This document shows positions 24,501-38,889 of a DNA stretch of 64,000 nt, piece by piece. Positions within the stretch are counted from its first letter, which is position 1, and every line of letters begins with the position of its first letter. The position numbers and the translations under genes are program-made. This DNA comes from Eonycteris spelaea (Eukaryota > Chordata > Mammalia > Chiroptera > Pteropodidae), in the NCBI GenBank assembly GCA_003508835.1, contig PUFA01000164.1:1116001-1180000 (forward strand), in the 5' to 3' direction. The notes under the pieces are model-generated. The model was given only the letters and a program-made list of their open reading frames with translations. It ran no database searches and was not told where the DNA came from.

Positions 24501-26130
24501 AGCATTTGCCAGTTTCTGTGGTATAAATAGTCCCGCCAGTGTCCACTTCAAGCTGTCGAAGTAAAGTCACTGAACGCCTAGTGACTAGTTGAGAAGGGAT
24601 GCGCATAATCAGGTCTCATGACCTTGTGGCTTCAGCCATCACTGGCTGATTAGAATTGCCGTTGTGCTCAAGATGACACATATGCCCTGGAGGGGATGAT
24701 CCGCTTTAGAAATATTCTTAAAACATGAATTCATTTTATTTTCAACTGTTTTATAAAACTCAGTGTGAATTAAACTGTTTTATATATGTTCATGTTTAAT
24801 CACTGCTCGTTAAGAATAATGTAATCATATTTATTTTTGGTATGTTTTGCACTGATAATAATCAGGCTTATCTGGGATGAGGTAATCACATAGCAGCTGA
24901 AGAGAGGAGAAGGGAGGCTGAAAAAATTCAACTACTCATACGATGGCCAATAGATATTATGCCTTGACATATATCTATTTTCAAACCTAGTTCCTCTCGG
25001 CTCTTTGGAAGCCAGTAAGGTTACTAAGATTCCAATTAGCAATTGGAAATCTTAGGCTTTGGTCCAAATAAGAATTTCATGAGTCTCTTATGGCATGTAG
25101 TCACTTTAAGAGTTCATTCATTTGTCCTTTAGGGGAGGGGTGGCTATTCGTTTAAGCCCCACTAGCAGAGCCATGCCACTGACCAGAGACAATGGGAAAA
25201 GACAACCAGGACTTCCCTGGTGTGGCACCAAGGCTGAGCTCCGCAGGCACCCTGTACTGTTTGCTTCTGTCCCAGCTCCCTCTTCTGGGTCCAACCTGTC
25301 CTTTCTCTACTATCAACACAAGTGGTTGTCTTTATTATCAAAGCTGTATCACCACTGAAAACATTTTACAAGTACATGTCCACAGCTACACACTGTATCA
25401 TGTCTCCCACTCTTCCTTTTATTCTCCAAAACACATATAGGAATAATAAAAGCTTTCTGTCATCAGCTCACTATGCTCTTTTTCCATGTGTGTTTTGTTT
25501 CCTTTCATTCTTCTTCCTATTATTTCCCCACCTAAGATATGTTTCCAAAGGTACTATGGAATGTTTCCAAATTCCATGGGGGAAATATGAATATCTCCTA
25601 ACATTTTTTTCCATATTAAAAAAAAAAAAGTTAAAGACGCTTGCTCGATTGGTTGCTGGAGAAAGGTAATGCAGTAAGACAAAGATTTTTAGTGATCTTT
25701 TCAACAGTCATGCCTTTAAAAATCTCTATTAATAACCCCAACCAAAACAATGACAAAACAACCCTGGGAAGCCTTATTCTTTCCCGTTGAGAAGTTTGGT
25801 GACTGCTTGTTCCTCCCTTTGGAGAGACTGGTTGCAAAAGAGGTATTTGCCAGCTGTTCTGGGCATAAACAAACATGGATGGAGAATTCTCCTTGCAGCT
25901 CTTTTGCCTTTTCCACTTTTCTTCTTTCCCTCCCTTCTTTTCCTTCCTTCTAGGGAAACAAAAAGCCTAAAAGCTTACTCTTATAAACTAATGATCATTG
26001 AAAGTCTTTGCCAGCTCATGGGCCCTGGGTCAAAAAACAAACCAACCCAAACCTCCATAGGTAAAATACTTTATCCTTCAGATGGAGGCCACAGACAGCC
26101 ACCCCACAAACAGGTGCAATGAATAAACAA
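24501..26130. other. Unassigned intergenic DNA
   Basis: Overlapping short frames on both strands between 25122 and 26122 are unsupported by any family. It contains a 14-15 bp inverted repeat at 25024-25055. Confidence 0.45.
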
Positions 26131-26134
26131 AGTA

Positions 26135-26285
26135 AATCCAAATGTATCATTCATTCAACAAACATATGTTATGCTTATTCTAGATACTGAAACATATGCT
26201 AAAGATCTAAGAATCCAAATTTGAATAAAACATAGATTCTGCCCTTTGGCAGTTTGCAGTCTTAATTTACTAATCAATAATTTGC
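26135..26285 (-). mobile_element. L2 LINE fragment (antisense)
   Basis: 'cattcattcaacaaacatatgttatgcttattctagatactg' followed by 'aataaaacatagattctgccctttggcagtttgcagtc' is the reversed L2 3' end. Confidence 0.65.
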
Positions 26286-26599
26286 TAATCAAAATTTACT
26301 AATTATAATTCAATTTCTTCATTTCAGATATTAATATTAATCCATAATAGTATACGAGTAGGTATTACTTGAATACATAATAGTATTCGAGTAAGACTTT
26401 AAACGTGAGTTGCATTTAGCTATATCATAGATATATTAAAAGGTAATTGAACATTTCCAGGTATTTATTGTTATGAATCTTATTATCTATCTATACCAAT
26501 CCATTTAGGAATCTGAAATGCAGAAAAAAACAGTACTGAAGGCAAGATTTAATTTTGAGCTAAAAAAGGAAAAGGAAAAAGTTCTGTTGCACCTACCGT

Positions 26600-27010
26600 C
26601 TGTCCTTCTGTGACCTTTCATTCAAATCTCATCTTTTCTATGAAGCCATCTTTTAAAATCCCAGCATAAATTGACCACTTCTCTTCAATCTGCATAATTA
26701 ACATATTAATATGTTCCACATATATTTTAATTCGATGGTTGTTAATCACCTGTGGAGTTTAAAAAGTACACATTTCCAGGCTCCAACATCATAAACTTAT
26801 TTAGTCAAGGCAAGTATGGTTTTGGCATCTGTATTTTTAAAATACACCACATATAACACACTCTCAGTTAAGAACAACTGTCCAAATTACGTGATATTTG
26901 GCATCATATAAGAGCACATAATTCTATTTGCACATTTATATTATTGTATCCTCAAGTGAAGTGCAATCATCCTTTGGGTAAAGGTACAGATTTATACTTA
27001 CTTTGTTCTC
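26600..27010 (+). mobile_element. L2-like LINE fragment hosting a hAT MITE
   Basis: 'gtgacctttcattcaaatctcatcttttctatgaagccatctttt' is L2 text. It is broken at about 26733-26883 by a MER20-like element, after which weak L2-like sequence continues. Confidence 0.5.
26733..26883. mobile_element. MER20-like hAT MITE
   Basis: The ends 'gatggttgttaatcacctgtggagttt' and 'ctctcagttaagaacaactg' are imperfect inverted repeats of the hAT-Charlie type, around a 'ccaggctcca' core. Confidence 0.6.
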
Positions 27011-27639
27011 TACAGTACAGAACTTACTCTGCACTAATACGAATCTCCACACTTCTCATCTGAAAAAAATGACAAAGAATTTCCTTTCAGCAATCTTTAT
27101 ATAATACTATCATATTTGTTTTTCTCTTCATAGTGGTGGAACAAATTTGATCATGAGCAAATATTATGTATGCATGTTTATTTAGCATTGTTTTTCAGAA
27201 AGGTTTTTGGGTGTGGGGGGCAGTAATCCCCAGGGAGTTTCACAGAAGCATGCTATCACTAGCACAGTGCAGTTAAACTTACATTGGTTCAAATCCAAAT
27301 TCTCTTATTTAGCCTATGGTGAGGAGAAAAACAAGAGAAAAGATAAATGTTTGTTAAGTTCATGCCCTTAATAAGCACTCGATGCATGATAACTAATATA
27401 AATATGGTGTTAGAGAAGTCTCTTTGCCCCCAAGAATTTATGCTCAGCATCTAGATTTTATGCCTTATAACCTGGTAATCAGTTACTCTCAGAGACATCA
27501 AATCTACTCATATAATATCAGAGTTGCAAAGGCCTGTTGAATTGATTCAATCCTACAGTCTTCATTTTGAACCTTTGAACCAAGGTAGGACTAAGAGCTA
27601 AAACCATTTATATACTTCTGTGGGGTTCAAATGTTCTGC

Positions 27640-28165
27640 TTTGCAGCGCTGTTTTAAGGATTAGTGAGAGAACACAGGGAAACCTCAAGTACAGTGACTG
27701 CCATAACTAGTCACTTCACGAATCATTGCTATTCCTGTTAGTACAATAGTACGATAAAAAGTCAGCTGACTTTTAGTTGAGTTCAGTGCTCTTTTCCTGC
27801 CTCTTAAAATGCACAGTACTTATAAAAATATTGTTGTAACAGCTAGGAAGAATAACAAATTACTATCGATAATCTTTGAATGCATTAAAAAAACCAAGTT
27901 AATCAAATTGACCAGCAAATAGTATACATCTTCTGGCATATGTTGTTACAGAGTCAGACCTTCATCTGGATTCAGATTTGCCTACTATGAGAGTAGGTCA
28001 ATGTTATTTAACCTCTCTAGCTCTTTGTTTCCTCAAATGTGAGATGGAAACAATAAAATACTTCCTTCTTTGGGTTATTGTGAAGAATTCATTATACATG
28101 AAAGTATTTTAAAGCCTCTGATAAATTGCAAGCTTCTAATAAAGGTTATTTTATTATTATAAACA
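27640..28165 (+). mobile_element. Two MIR SINE fragments
   Basis: The first piece (about 27640-27745) reads 'gttttaaggattagtgagagaacacagg...cagtgactgccataac'. The second (about 27950-28165) reads 'cagattcagatttgcc', 'ttatttaacctctctagctctttgtttcctcaaatgtgagatgg' and ends 'taataaaggttattttattatta'. Both are forward MIRs with decayed ends. Confidence 0.65.
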
Positions 28166-31100
28166 TTTCATTATTATGTATCGGTAAGGTTACCATAATT
28201 TGTCATCCATACTGGGGAACATCTGAGAGTGAATGGTAATGTTATTAATAATTGCACTGGGACAACAGGCATAACCAGGATGCATGGGCACCTTATAGAC
28301 AATATATTTTCCAGCTCAAAGCAAATTCCTAAGGGAGTGTTATATACTGTGAAGGACAATTTACATGGACCTCTTTGGAAAGATGTTATGTATGGGTCAG
28401 ATTCAAAATGAGCAGAAAAGTATGGTGCTGCCTTCTTCCAGACTCCTCTGAGACAAAATAGGAGGCATGGCGTTTCTAAAGTATTTATAACAGCCAAAGT
28501 CTTTCCTAAGTTCTCTCTGAAGATAATGTCCTAGGAAATGATTTTTTTAAAATTTTTATTTAAAAAAATTTACCTTAAAAATAATTTTAAAAAATTTTAA
28601 GTATTTTCAAGAGAAACTTTTTGATGTATACAATTTCTTGTCTCATTAAACAAACATATACATTGTAATTTTTATGCTCTAAATAAGACTTTTTAAAATT
28701 AAAGTGTCCATAAAGAAGAAAACAGAAACTTCTGAATCACCTGTATCACTGAGCATGCATGCAGCCCTACATTTATTCCTTCTTTTGTTTTAGAATAAAT
28801 TAGAATTTTAGGAGAGAACAAATAATCATCGTCCTAATCTGTTCCATTCTGCTCCATTCCACCCCATTTGATTCTAAAAACATTCATTGGAAGCCCACTA
28901 TATATCAGCCCTCTCTCTGATAAAACTGAACACTGAACCTTCACTGTAATACACAAAGGTGATATTAAGAAGGACAAGTACAATAACTCTTTAGACAAAG
29001 GCTCCATAAAGATCCACTCAGGTATGGTGGACAACATTTACTCTCCTCAGGAACTTTTGTCCCCTGCTCCCCTTCTTGTCAGAATAGTGTGAATATTTAT
29101 CACATTGTCTCGACAAAGTATATTATTAATTGATTTTAGTTCTGGTTTTTACTCTGTAATACAGAAATTCACAACCTTAAATTCAGGTGATAAGACATGA
29201 AAATCATGTGCATTTGAGAATCAACACATTACTGCTATGCTGTTGTATAATGAAACTAAAAGTTTCTCACTTTTTTGATGTTATTGTCCCACTTAGTTTC
29301 TATCAGATACAAAGAGCTGCTTCATCCATTTAAGCATTTCTTTTGGGGCCCATAATGAAGTGTTCTGTACCTGAAATCATGAATGGTTTCTATTCTATAA
29401 GGGGACTTACCTTCATTGTTAAAAAGTTTGACCCTCCAGTCAGCATCCGATTTATTCCAGCTCTTGGTTTTTCTATCACAGATCTTCACCTATAGTCCCA
29501 AATGAGCAGAACGACTTTAAAACATTATGCAATTACACACATAGGCCTCGATAAGGCATTCCCATATGGGATATCAATTCAGCTTATGGCAATTTTAACA
29601 ACAGTAGCAGCTGTCAAACATACTCAAAACAAAATAAATTATCCATCCAACCTCTTGTACTTAAGTGCTTTTTATATTCTGTGTTTTAGAAAAACAGTTT
29701 AACTTTGAGCAGCATTCTAGCTATAATCAGTCTCTCCTGAAGAAGTTTTTTATGAGATTGAATGAAGATAATGACAACCATTAGTCAGTCATTGCATTAG
29801 CATAAGGCATAAGGCACACTACAATATTTATATGCAGCTAAGTCATGACAGTAAAAATATGACTTCCTATAACTTGGGCAGCCTTCTGACTACAGCTGAC
29901 TGCTATTTTGAAAAGTAGAACCCATCTAAGTCTGGTATATTTAATGGCCATGTTCATCATAAAGACCTAATTGTTTTCCACCACAGGGTACAAAGCTTTA
30001 TGTCCCCTATCAACCAAAAACAAACAGTCATACTGCTTAATGGCTGTTCAATTAATGTTTATGTGCTACTTTTACACCCTGAATTATTTGATGAATAAAT
30101 TCTAAGAAGCTATTAGAGAACTAAGTTTACTAGAACTTCTACTATTATTAAAAATTCCCAGGTCCTTCATAGTAGCTGAAACTATCCCAGCTAAGGAATA
30201 GAGATATACATTGATATTCAAATATCTTCTACTCTTCTGTAAGAATGACAGAAAAATCAAACATTGGAAGGCAATGATCTATGTAGCTTGAGCCTTGTTG
30301 TATTGAAATTGAAGATCAAAACAGGTTTAGAATAGAAATGACTGTCAGGTGAAGTCAAAAGGTGAGACTTGGTTTATTATACTAGAAAGGCTCAGCTTTT
30401 CTTATTTCAATTGCCTTCTTGTAACTCCGTATCTATTGATATTTCTGTTTTCCTTATGTAAGATATAGCAGAAAGCACTCGTTGATTGAATGTATTAATT
30501 CAACACCTGTCCTTTGGTAGAAGTGTTGTAAAATTACTGAAAAAATATTTTTACTGAAAGATTGTCATTTTTGAGTTTATGAGAAAAATGGTTTCTGTTT
30601 TTTGTAATTATTTAGATAATAGCGTATTACCTTTATTCACTGTTTTCATTCTACTGCATGAGCCCTGATATCCCCAACACTGAAGCAAATTAGTTGGTAC
30701 CATTAGACAAAGGAAAAAGAAAGAAAGATATAAAAGAAGAAAAACTAAGGAAATGTAATTGAGGATCTTTTCACGCTATATACATTATTTGCAAATGCTA
30801 ATGTATATATTTTAATGGAGCTGCCGTTGGTGTCTTCTTCCTGTTCTATGGTTTAAGATGCAACGTGAGGTTCATAAACAGGGACAAATGAGGTAGCAAG
30901 TTTAGAAATGTCAAACATATTTGACAACTTCCCACTAAGAACACAGCTGAGAAATGACAAACTCATTACCTGGTCTGGTTGAAGTTTAAAGCTGTGTTTC
31001 TGGTTATAAGGCAATGAACTTTTCATTTTTTTTTAGTCTATTTTGTGTTAAACACTGTTTCACTGGACTGCAAATAATTGGATTGATTTGAATTTGATTA

Positions 31101-34100
31101 GTTTAGTACTTCATTTTTATTATTTGTAATAAATAAAGGTGGCTATATGGTTTTAGCCCATTAAGAAACATTTTAGCAGAGTAATTGACTTTTATTTATA
31201 ATTTTTAAATGTATCATTACTTGATATTAAAACCAAATTCATTGCAACTTAACTGGATATTTTTTCTAATTCTACATATTGTTAGATACTAATTAATATT
31301 CTAATTAATGTCTAGTCTATTTTTGAAGCTACTGAGCAAATAACATGTGGCATAAAAATTCAAATATGTTGGGTGTGCATTTGGTAGATAAACTGATTAG
31401 AAATGAAATAATAAATCTTTAATTTTATGTCCAATTAAAAATCCATATAGTATGTTCCCCAGTTATTTTATAGCTGATTTTCATATGTCAAAAATTAGAA
31501 CAGAGGAAAATCTTTTAGGAAATAAAATATTAAGACTAAGCCTTGGGTGTTATTATGTTAATATGAGACATAAATCTTTGGTGTTAAAAGCACTCAGAAT
31601 TACTAGATGATAACTTAAGTGTTTTATGGAATGAATTTTTTCTATTAACGTCATTATAAAAGTACATTTAAAAATGTGAGATGAACTGAATCAATTGTAA
31701 GTAATGCTTACATTCGCCACAAATGAAAAGTGGAAAAGAGAGTTGACAGTTTATTGGCTAATTTTGGCAAATGTCCTATTTTGGACTGATTATCAGTTTA
31801 ATAGATAATACTTATTTCTAAACCTCACTGTTTAAAGTAGGAAAAAGATAAACTTTCTAAAATGCCTAATCAATAAAATTAGAGGCTGGGCAAGTAGTAT
31901 GTGATATGGAATATAGAAAATTTACACAAATTTCATTAAAGTATAAAGTAAGAATCTTATTCATTCACTTAAGTTCTGGCAAGATCTGAATATCTTTTCA
32001 AGGGATAAGTATACCCAATATTAAAGATATTTAAGAAATAGATATTCTATACAATATAAGATCTCATTTTTATTTTTCTTATCATAAAGCCCATTCATAG
32101 CTTATTTTGTGCTCCAATAAGTTTAATTTCATCATAATATATAGTCATTGACAAATTAACAGACTGTCTCTTGTCCTGAAATTTCTGGTCTCCAATTCCA
32201 TTTTGTCTATTTGTACATTGAAGGTGATTAAAAATAAATAAAACTACTATATTTAGGAACAGTCTGATAAGTTAACTATTTTGATTTGTCTATGATTCTA
32301 TTAAGAATTAAATCTTAGTTATAAAACGAATGATTTGAAAACTAAGGTATATGCCTTTCCTGTGACTTGGTAAGTCTATAAAATTGAATGCAGCTGCAGA
32401 ATATTAATCAGGGTTACTTTGAGAAATAAGGTATGCAGTAATAGTGAATAAATAAAGCAGTTATAAATTATTTTAACATGCTAAAAACAAATCCATCCTC
32501 AGGAGAGAAGGAAATACTCCCTAATTAGATATTTAGCAAGCGCCGTTTTCAAATAATTTATCTTTATAAAAAATACATGCTCTAGAAACACTCTGTATCC
32601 TATCGAAATCTTACTGTTTTACTGGCGTGGACATCGTAGACATAATTAAAGTTCTCTCTCATTTTTACTGCATTTCTAGACTCTTCCTTCCCTTACATTG
32701 CCTGAGGAAGGCAGCAAGAATGATATCATCACCAAATATATGTACCTGTTTTACTATTTGAACCTTAAGTGCTGTATCTTATTTATATAATGAACCCTAA
32801 TATTTTAATTAGTCATCTATGCTTAATAAGAAAGCACATTTCTTGATCTCAGTATTAACCAGAAATCTGTGAGGTTCTGAGCACATCAGAACCTGAAGTG
32901 GATTGCACAATTCAGCTATCTGACCACAGAGCGAGAATTCAGGAACTCATGTCAAATTCAGGAATGAGGTTTGACCTGGAAACTTAGTAAACCTAAGACT
33001 CTCATACACACTGCTTTTATACCACAAAAAGAGCTAGTATGTTTTCTATACAGTGTAATATAGCAAATTAATTGTAAAAGTTAAAATCTATATTGATTTG
33101 CTGTTTTCCTTCAACAGTAGCTTCATGACAAATAGATTTTGAGTCCTTGCAATATCCTTTAATAATCAAGGTGAACATAGATAAATTAGACCAGATAGCA
33201 AAATCTTTCCAGATGACTATACTCATGGAAGAAAAACTAAGTCTCTGCATTGTTAAAATAAAATTGTTTAGTAAATTAAATCAAGATCAATTGCTGTTCT
33301 GTTTAATTTAGACTCAAAACTTCTGAGACCTTTTCCTCAAAATGGTGCTTGGCTTAAACTTAAAAATTACAGTGCCTTTTTTTGGCCTTTGCAAACTGAC
33401 CCAAAATTAGATTTTGAAATTTACAGGGCATCGAAAATCTCAATTACTTAATAGTCATAAAGTTTTGTTTTGGTTTTGGTTTTTAAAATGGAAGGACTAA
33501 GTACAGAAAAGTGATGGCCAAAGCTATGCTAATTTTTATTTAGTGGTAAAATTATTACCCAGGTTTTGAAGTTCTGATAATCATAGATGCTAAAGAAATG
33601 GAGTCTCAATTTTGATTTATTATAAATCAAAATTAGAATGTTTCCATTAATTTCTTACTTAGTTTTTATACTTTTAGTTAATTAATTTCATTCTCTTGCA
33701 GCTAAATCAGAAAAATTATTACTTAATTTAGATATTACAAATTCAGTGTACATTTTTGTAATGATTAGGCTCTTGATTTTGAGTAATTGCTTATACCAGT
33801 ATTCTGGGTTTAAGTATTCAATGTTATGACATGTCTTTAGGAGGTATCTAAATGTCAATTATTAAGGTTAGGAGTAAACATTTATACGAAGGTAAAAGTA
33901 ATTCTCAAAACTTTTGGTTAATAGTGTTTTTTTATTAAAAGATATTTAATAATTACTGCATATGAACAGTGTTCTGTCTCATAAAACCTTGATCTCTTTT
34001 CTACCACTGATGCTATCATTTATAAAAACAAGATGGTTAGTTATTTTGGAGAGGTTCTTTCCCTGAATATTTCTTGAACATGTTTAAACAAAGATGCTGC

Positions 34101-35680
34101 ACTTGATGACATTTTTCCTTATATGATAGCTAGCAAAGTATTTAGGTCAGCAGACTATTTGGCATCCACTGAGTATTTTTTAGCTGTAAAGTGTCATGAG
34201 GCCACTTTCTTTTGAACTTATTTTGCTTAGTTATGGACTAGTATTTCTAGTCTCATTTGCAGGTTAAAGTATTTCCGAGTGATGCAATAAACTGGTAGAA
34301 GTAGTAATGGAAAACTATGTGGACTCAGTAAATCATTTGGCTATTACTTAAAACACATGAAGACCTTGAAATTAAATCCTGAGAAAATTAATTAACAAAC
34401 TTCTTCTGAGCAACAAATCAACTCATCACCAAGTTTCACTTATTAGTAATTAACCTTTACATCTTATGTTAGACAATCTTCTAATAATCCAAATACAGCA
34501 AATAAACAATTCTTATTGAGAATTTTTATAGAGTTAATGCTTCCAAAGGATCTTTTTTTTTAACTCATAGTGTATAGTATGCCAAACTACAGGATTCTTC
34601 AAATATAGATTGGAGTACAGTATCTCTCAAATAATAATTTGTAATTTTCTAAAAGCACAAATTTGAATTAATGTATACTGTGAGAGTTGGGGCAAATATT
34701 TGTCCTTTACCCAACACTGGACACAGAAATTTTCTGAAGTGGTAAAGAATATCTTCTGGTAGAAGTGAAGGGAAAATGCAATGGCCTAAGAAAGTGATGA
34801 TTGTTCTGAGACAGACAACAGAAGTTCTAGATATATTCAGCAGCAGAATGTTCTGTATTTGCTGTGAAGGGAAAGCATATTTTAAATTTCTAAAGTTACT
34901 GCCTTAGGTAATAAGTTGCAAATGATGGTGATTTATGAGATTTTTAGATCTCAGGAATTACATTTTTTTCATATTACTGCCTATTTCATCTTAGCACTTC
35001 TCATGATTCTTTCCCACCCTCCTAGCTACGTTTCTTTTTTCTAAATCATTTTTTCTTTTTCCTATGTTCACCCTCATTCTGGTATCCTATTATTAAATTT
35101 AATAAAGTATAAAACACATTTCACTGTGTAGATCATCGATAAAACAAGCGATAGTAAAGGAAAACTACATATTGTCTTTATAATCACACTGATTAGGCCA
35201 AATCAATACAATAGAGCATGCCATTAGTAAACAAGTAAGTAACCATGACTATTTTTCTAGAAATAAATTTTTATAGTTTATTTTAATTTCATATGTTTTT
35301 CATTGAAGTTATATGTTATTTTATTATTTAGGATGTCTCAACCACAATGCTATAATTAGATACACATAGTTTCCATTTAATCAATAGTAAGACTGACAAA
35401 TAAATCCACTCAGGCACAACATATTCAGAGTTTAGGGTTACATAAGACTTGTTTTTTGAATAATCCAGGGAAAAGAGATATTCTGAATATTTTGACATGC
35501 ATATAGAGGTGTTTAGCAATTTATCGTCAGACTTTAAAGTTAGTACTCGTCTTAGAAATATTCATAGTAAAGAATTTCTTTTAATTCCTTTTGACTAGCT
35601 TGAAAAATGAATTACACATTTGCATTTTTCCCCTCTCAAATTAGTATATTGCAAAACTTGTCATTAAAATCGGAGGGGAG
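28166..35680. other. Long repeat-poor AT-rich intergenic block
   Basis: Over about 7.5 kb I could not assign any SINE, LINE, LTR or DNA element, unlike the flanks where one occurs every 1-2 kb. No open frame resembles a protein. The block may hold unique, possibly conserved non-coding sequence, or repeats too old to read by eye. Confidence 0.4.
33608..33634. repeat. Perfect 12-bp inverted repeat, 3-nt spacer
   Basis: The arms AATTTTGATTTA and TAAATCAAAATT are exact reverse complements around TTA. Each arm contains TGATTTA, the core of PBX-HOX composite sites, in opposite orientation. Confidence 0.9.
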
Positions 35681-35684
35681 AGTA

Positions 35685-35925
35685 GAGTGTAGTGGTTAAG
35701 GATAAGGTCTCTGATTGTGACGGCCTGGATTTAGAGGCCACCCCACTGTCCAGCGATGTGACTTTGGGTAGGTTGTTTCTTCTCTCTCAGGCTCAGTTTT
35801 CCCATTTAGAAAATGATGATACCCTAGATCTTATATCCCAGGGTTGCTGAGAAAGTATATTCAGTCATTCCTAAAAATGCTTCAATCTAGTGCTTGACGT
35901 GTATTATGCATTGCATTACTGCGAA
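35685..35925 (+). mobile_element. Near full-length MIR SINE
   Basis: 'gagtgtagtggttaaggataaggtctctgattgtgacggcctgg' is the tRNA-derived head with its box regions. 'gtgactttgggtaggttgtttcttctctctcaggctcagttttcccatttagaaaatg' is the core, and 'cttcaatctagtgcttgacgtgtattatg' the tail. Confidence 0.9.
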
Positions 35926-38885
35926 TGCCTCTTTCATCACATTATTGAAACAACTATATTGAATTATTATTGCTAATCTTACTTTCATTTTTAGTCTTGA
36001 CTATTTCAATGTAAATAATATATGTGTAGCATTATTATATGATTATTATGTATAAACATATCTTATAATACCTGTTATGGAGATATCCAATATATGATTG
36101 CTAAAGAAAATATAATAATGAGCATTTTTATAAGTGTGTTCTAAAGTTTACATTAGCTGAATACTTTAGTAAAGAGTAATTTTAAAATGTCTACGCTGCA
36201 GATCAACTTAGATAATATGAGTGTTTTTATGGATTAAACTAGTTTTTTTTTTTTTTTTTAACACATTTGATACATACCATGAAGATATCTTAAAGTAAAA
36301 ATTTTCAGTCAAGGAAAAATAATTTTGGGGAGAATAGTAACTAAATTTGTGGAGAATATACACACACTTATATGATTTTACCTTACTTTTCAAAACCTCA
36401 CAATTATCTCCATTTTACCTGTAATAAAAATGAAGCTTGAAAAGTTAAAGTAACTTCACTTATACTTTAGAGCGTACAGTGTGAGTTAATATTTCATAGT
36501 GTATTAATACAACTTTACTCTTCCACACACAAATCAACCTTATGGAAACGGCTATTCACAAAAAAAGAAAATTCACCTCACTTCTGAAAATTAAAATTGC
36601 ATATATGTATATAGCATGATTTGAAATTATTCAAATAAATAAATAAATAACAGGCAGCTGTGGAATAGAGGAAGAAAAGAAAAAGGAGAGAAAGAAAATC
36701 AGAAGGAATATAAACCACTCTGTTAAGAATTATCTTTGAGGAGTAAGATTACAGACTTTCTATTTTTAGATTACATTTTGCATTATACAGTCTAATTATT
36801 TAAACCTTGAGTATGAATTACTCTTGTAATTAAAAAAAAAGCGTATATTTAAAAAAACCCAAAATAAAAACAAATCGCCAAAAAAAAACAATACCAATTC
36901 ACAGGCAATTCTGTCATATTATAAGGTAACTGTTATTTGTACCTGAATGATATACTGACTGGAAATGAAAAAGAAAATTTTAAGAAGTTGAACCAATTTG
37001 TACTTTGTTTGAAGTTATCAAATATAAAGAGATTCCAGAGAAGTTTCTCTGATGAAATGTGGTATTATTTATTTTAAAAATCACTGCCTTATAAAAAAGG
37101 ATAAACAGCATACTTAATATTCTAAATTATTATTTATTCATTAGTAAATGAATTTATATGCTTAAATGCACAACAGGAAAGTGAAAGAAATAGTTTAAAA
37201 ACGCTAATTCCATTATCAAGATGGTCTTTATGCAACTTGTAAACATAATCTTCCCTGTTTAAAGACATTTAAAACTGTTTTCATTCCAGTCACAGACATT
37301 ATACACTGATCTTAGTGAATTCTATATGTAAGTTTATTTATTTTTAATTTTGGGGTTTTATATTTTGAAACAGAACTTAAATTGCAGGTATTTTCTGACC
37401 TATTGGATCCCCTTATACTTTATAACTAAGAAATGTGACCAGTAGGCTATAAGTAAATGTTAACAGTTGTTATCTCTGTTTTAATTAAATGTGATTTTTT
37501 CTTTTCATACTTTTTTGTTTACAATGGACACATATTGATTTCATTATTAACCCAGTAAACATCTCTTAATGTAAGGGCTCCACTGAATAGATTGGACAGT
37601 GTTCCCTCTCTGCAGTCATCAATTGCCTTTCTTTTTGTCTTCTCACATTCCTGCGAGCAGTGGAAAAAATGACAGCAGACATCTGGAAGGGAAGAACCAT
37701 CGATGTATCAGAGAAGTTGAAAAATATCCTGATGTCAAAATAGGCAGGCATGAGGTTAGAAAAAAGGAAAAGGGGAACACCTGTGTTAGGGCAAATAAAG
37801 AATGAGACAGAGGAGGGAACATTTTCCTGCTGATAGAGGTCATCTTTAGAGGCATAAAGGTGGTAGGAAACCTTTGTCTAGTGGTGACATTTGCTTCCAG
37901 AGAGGTTCTAAGAAGAAGATCCAAGCTTCTCCAAATACCTTTTGGAAATAATAGATCGTTCACTGTATTCCACTGTGTGGTATAAACCATGGTGGAACAA
38001 AAGCTTGAACAAAAATCAAGTTTAGTAACTTGTTACCAATTCTGTAATTTTTTATGCTAAAGGCAGATAATAAACTGGCTGTTGTTAAGGCATCTAGTAG
38101 TATATGAATCAGACAACTTCCTCTCCTGGTTTCTCCATTCCTCTCACAAGGAAGTGTAAGAAACCAAGATATAAGACAGCGTATTGAGTACAGTGACCTC
38201 TTCCCCTCAATGTAAATAATTTTGCAAGTACGAATTCATAAATTCTATGTAAAGAGAAAATTAAACTTTATGATGGCATGAAGACTGGTGCCTGCCAGTC
38301 AACAAGAACAGCTAACTCAAATATTTTAATAGGACATAAGGATGTCCAGACAAATGCTACAAATATATTGGCAACAGGAAATGCTTCGTTCATAAATATT
38401 TAACGTTGAACGTTATCTTCACTTTGTGTTCTCAAAACATGACTGCGTGGCTTATATGAAGATATTTCTGGTTTGAAATTGAGTCTCGTACTTTAAAGCA
38501 GAGTTCTGATTTATAGATCAAACAATAAAAACCTGAAATTGCTTTCATGCTTATTTAATCATGTGTTTTTTAATGTCAAAATAGAATTTAGATTATAAAA
38601 GGATTCATTTGTTCTACAAAACTGTAGGCTTGCTTTATGACAAATGTAGAATTCTTCTATATTTTTCTATGACAAAATCAGAACTTCTGAAAGAATGATG
38701 TTTGAGGAAAGATCAAAGTAAAGATGCATTTCAAGTTAAACTTTTTATCAAATTTTTTTAAAGTAACTATTCATCATATTACTATAGAATAGAAATTATG
38801 ATAAGACTATTTGAGATTTTAGATTCCCTTTTCAATCAAATTCATTGAAAGTAGGGAATCACCATAGCATTCTGGAAAATGTGTG
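35926..38885. other. Unassigned AT-rich intergenic DNA
   Basis: No gene is recognised. There is a T/A homopolymer near 36244-36259 and a TAAA tract near 36635-36650. The segment 37560-37990 is less AT-rich and has opposed short frames, but no recognisable protein. Confidence 0.45.
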
Positions 38886-38889
38886 GGTT

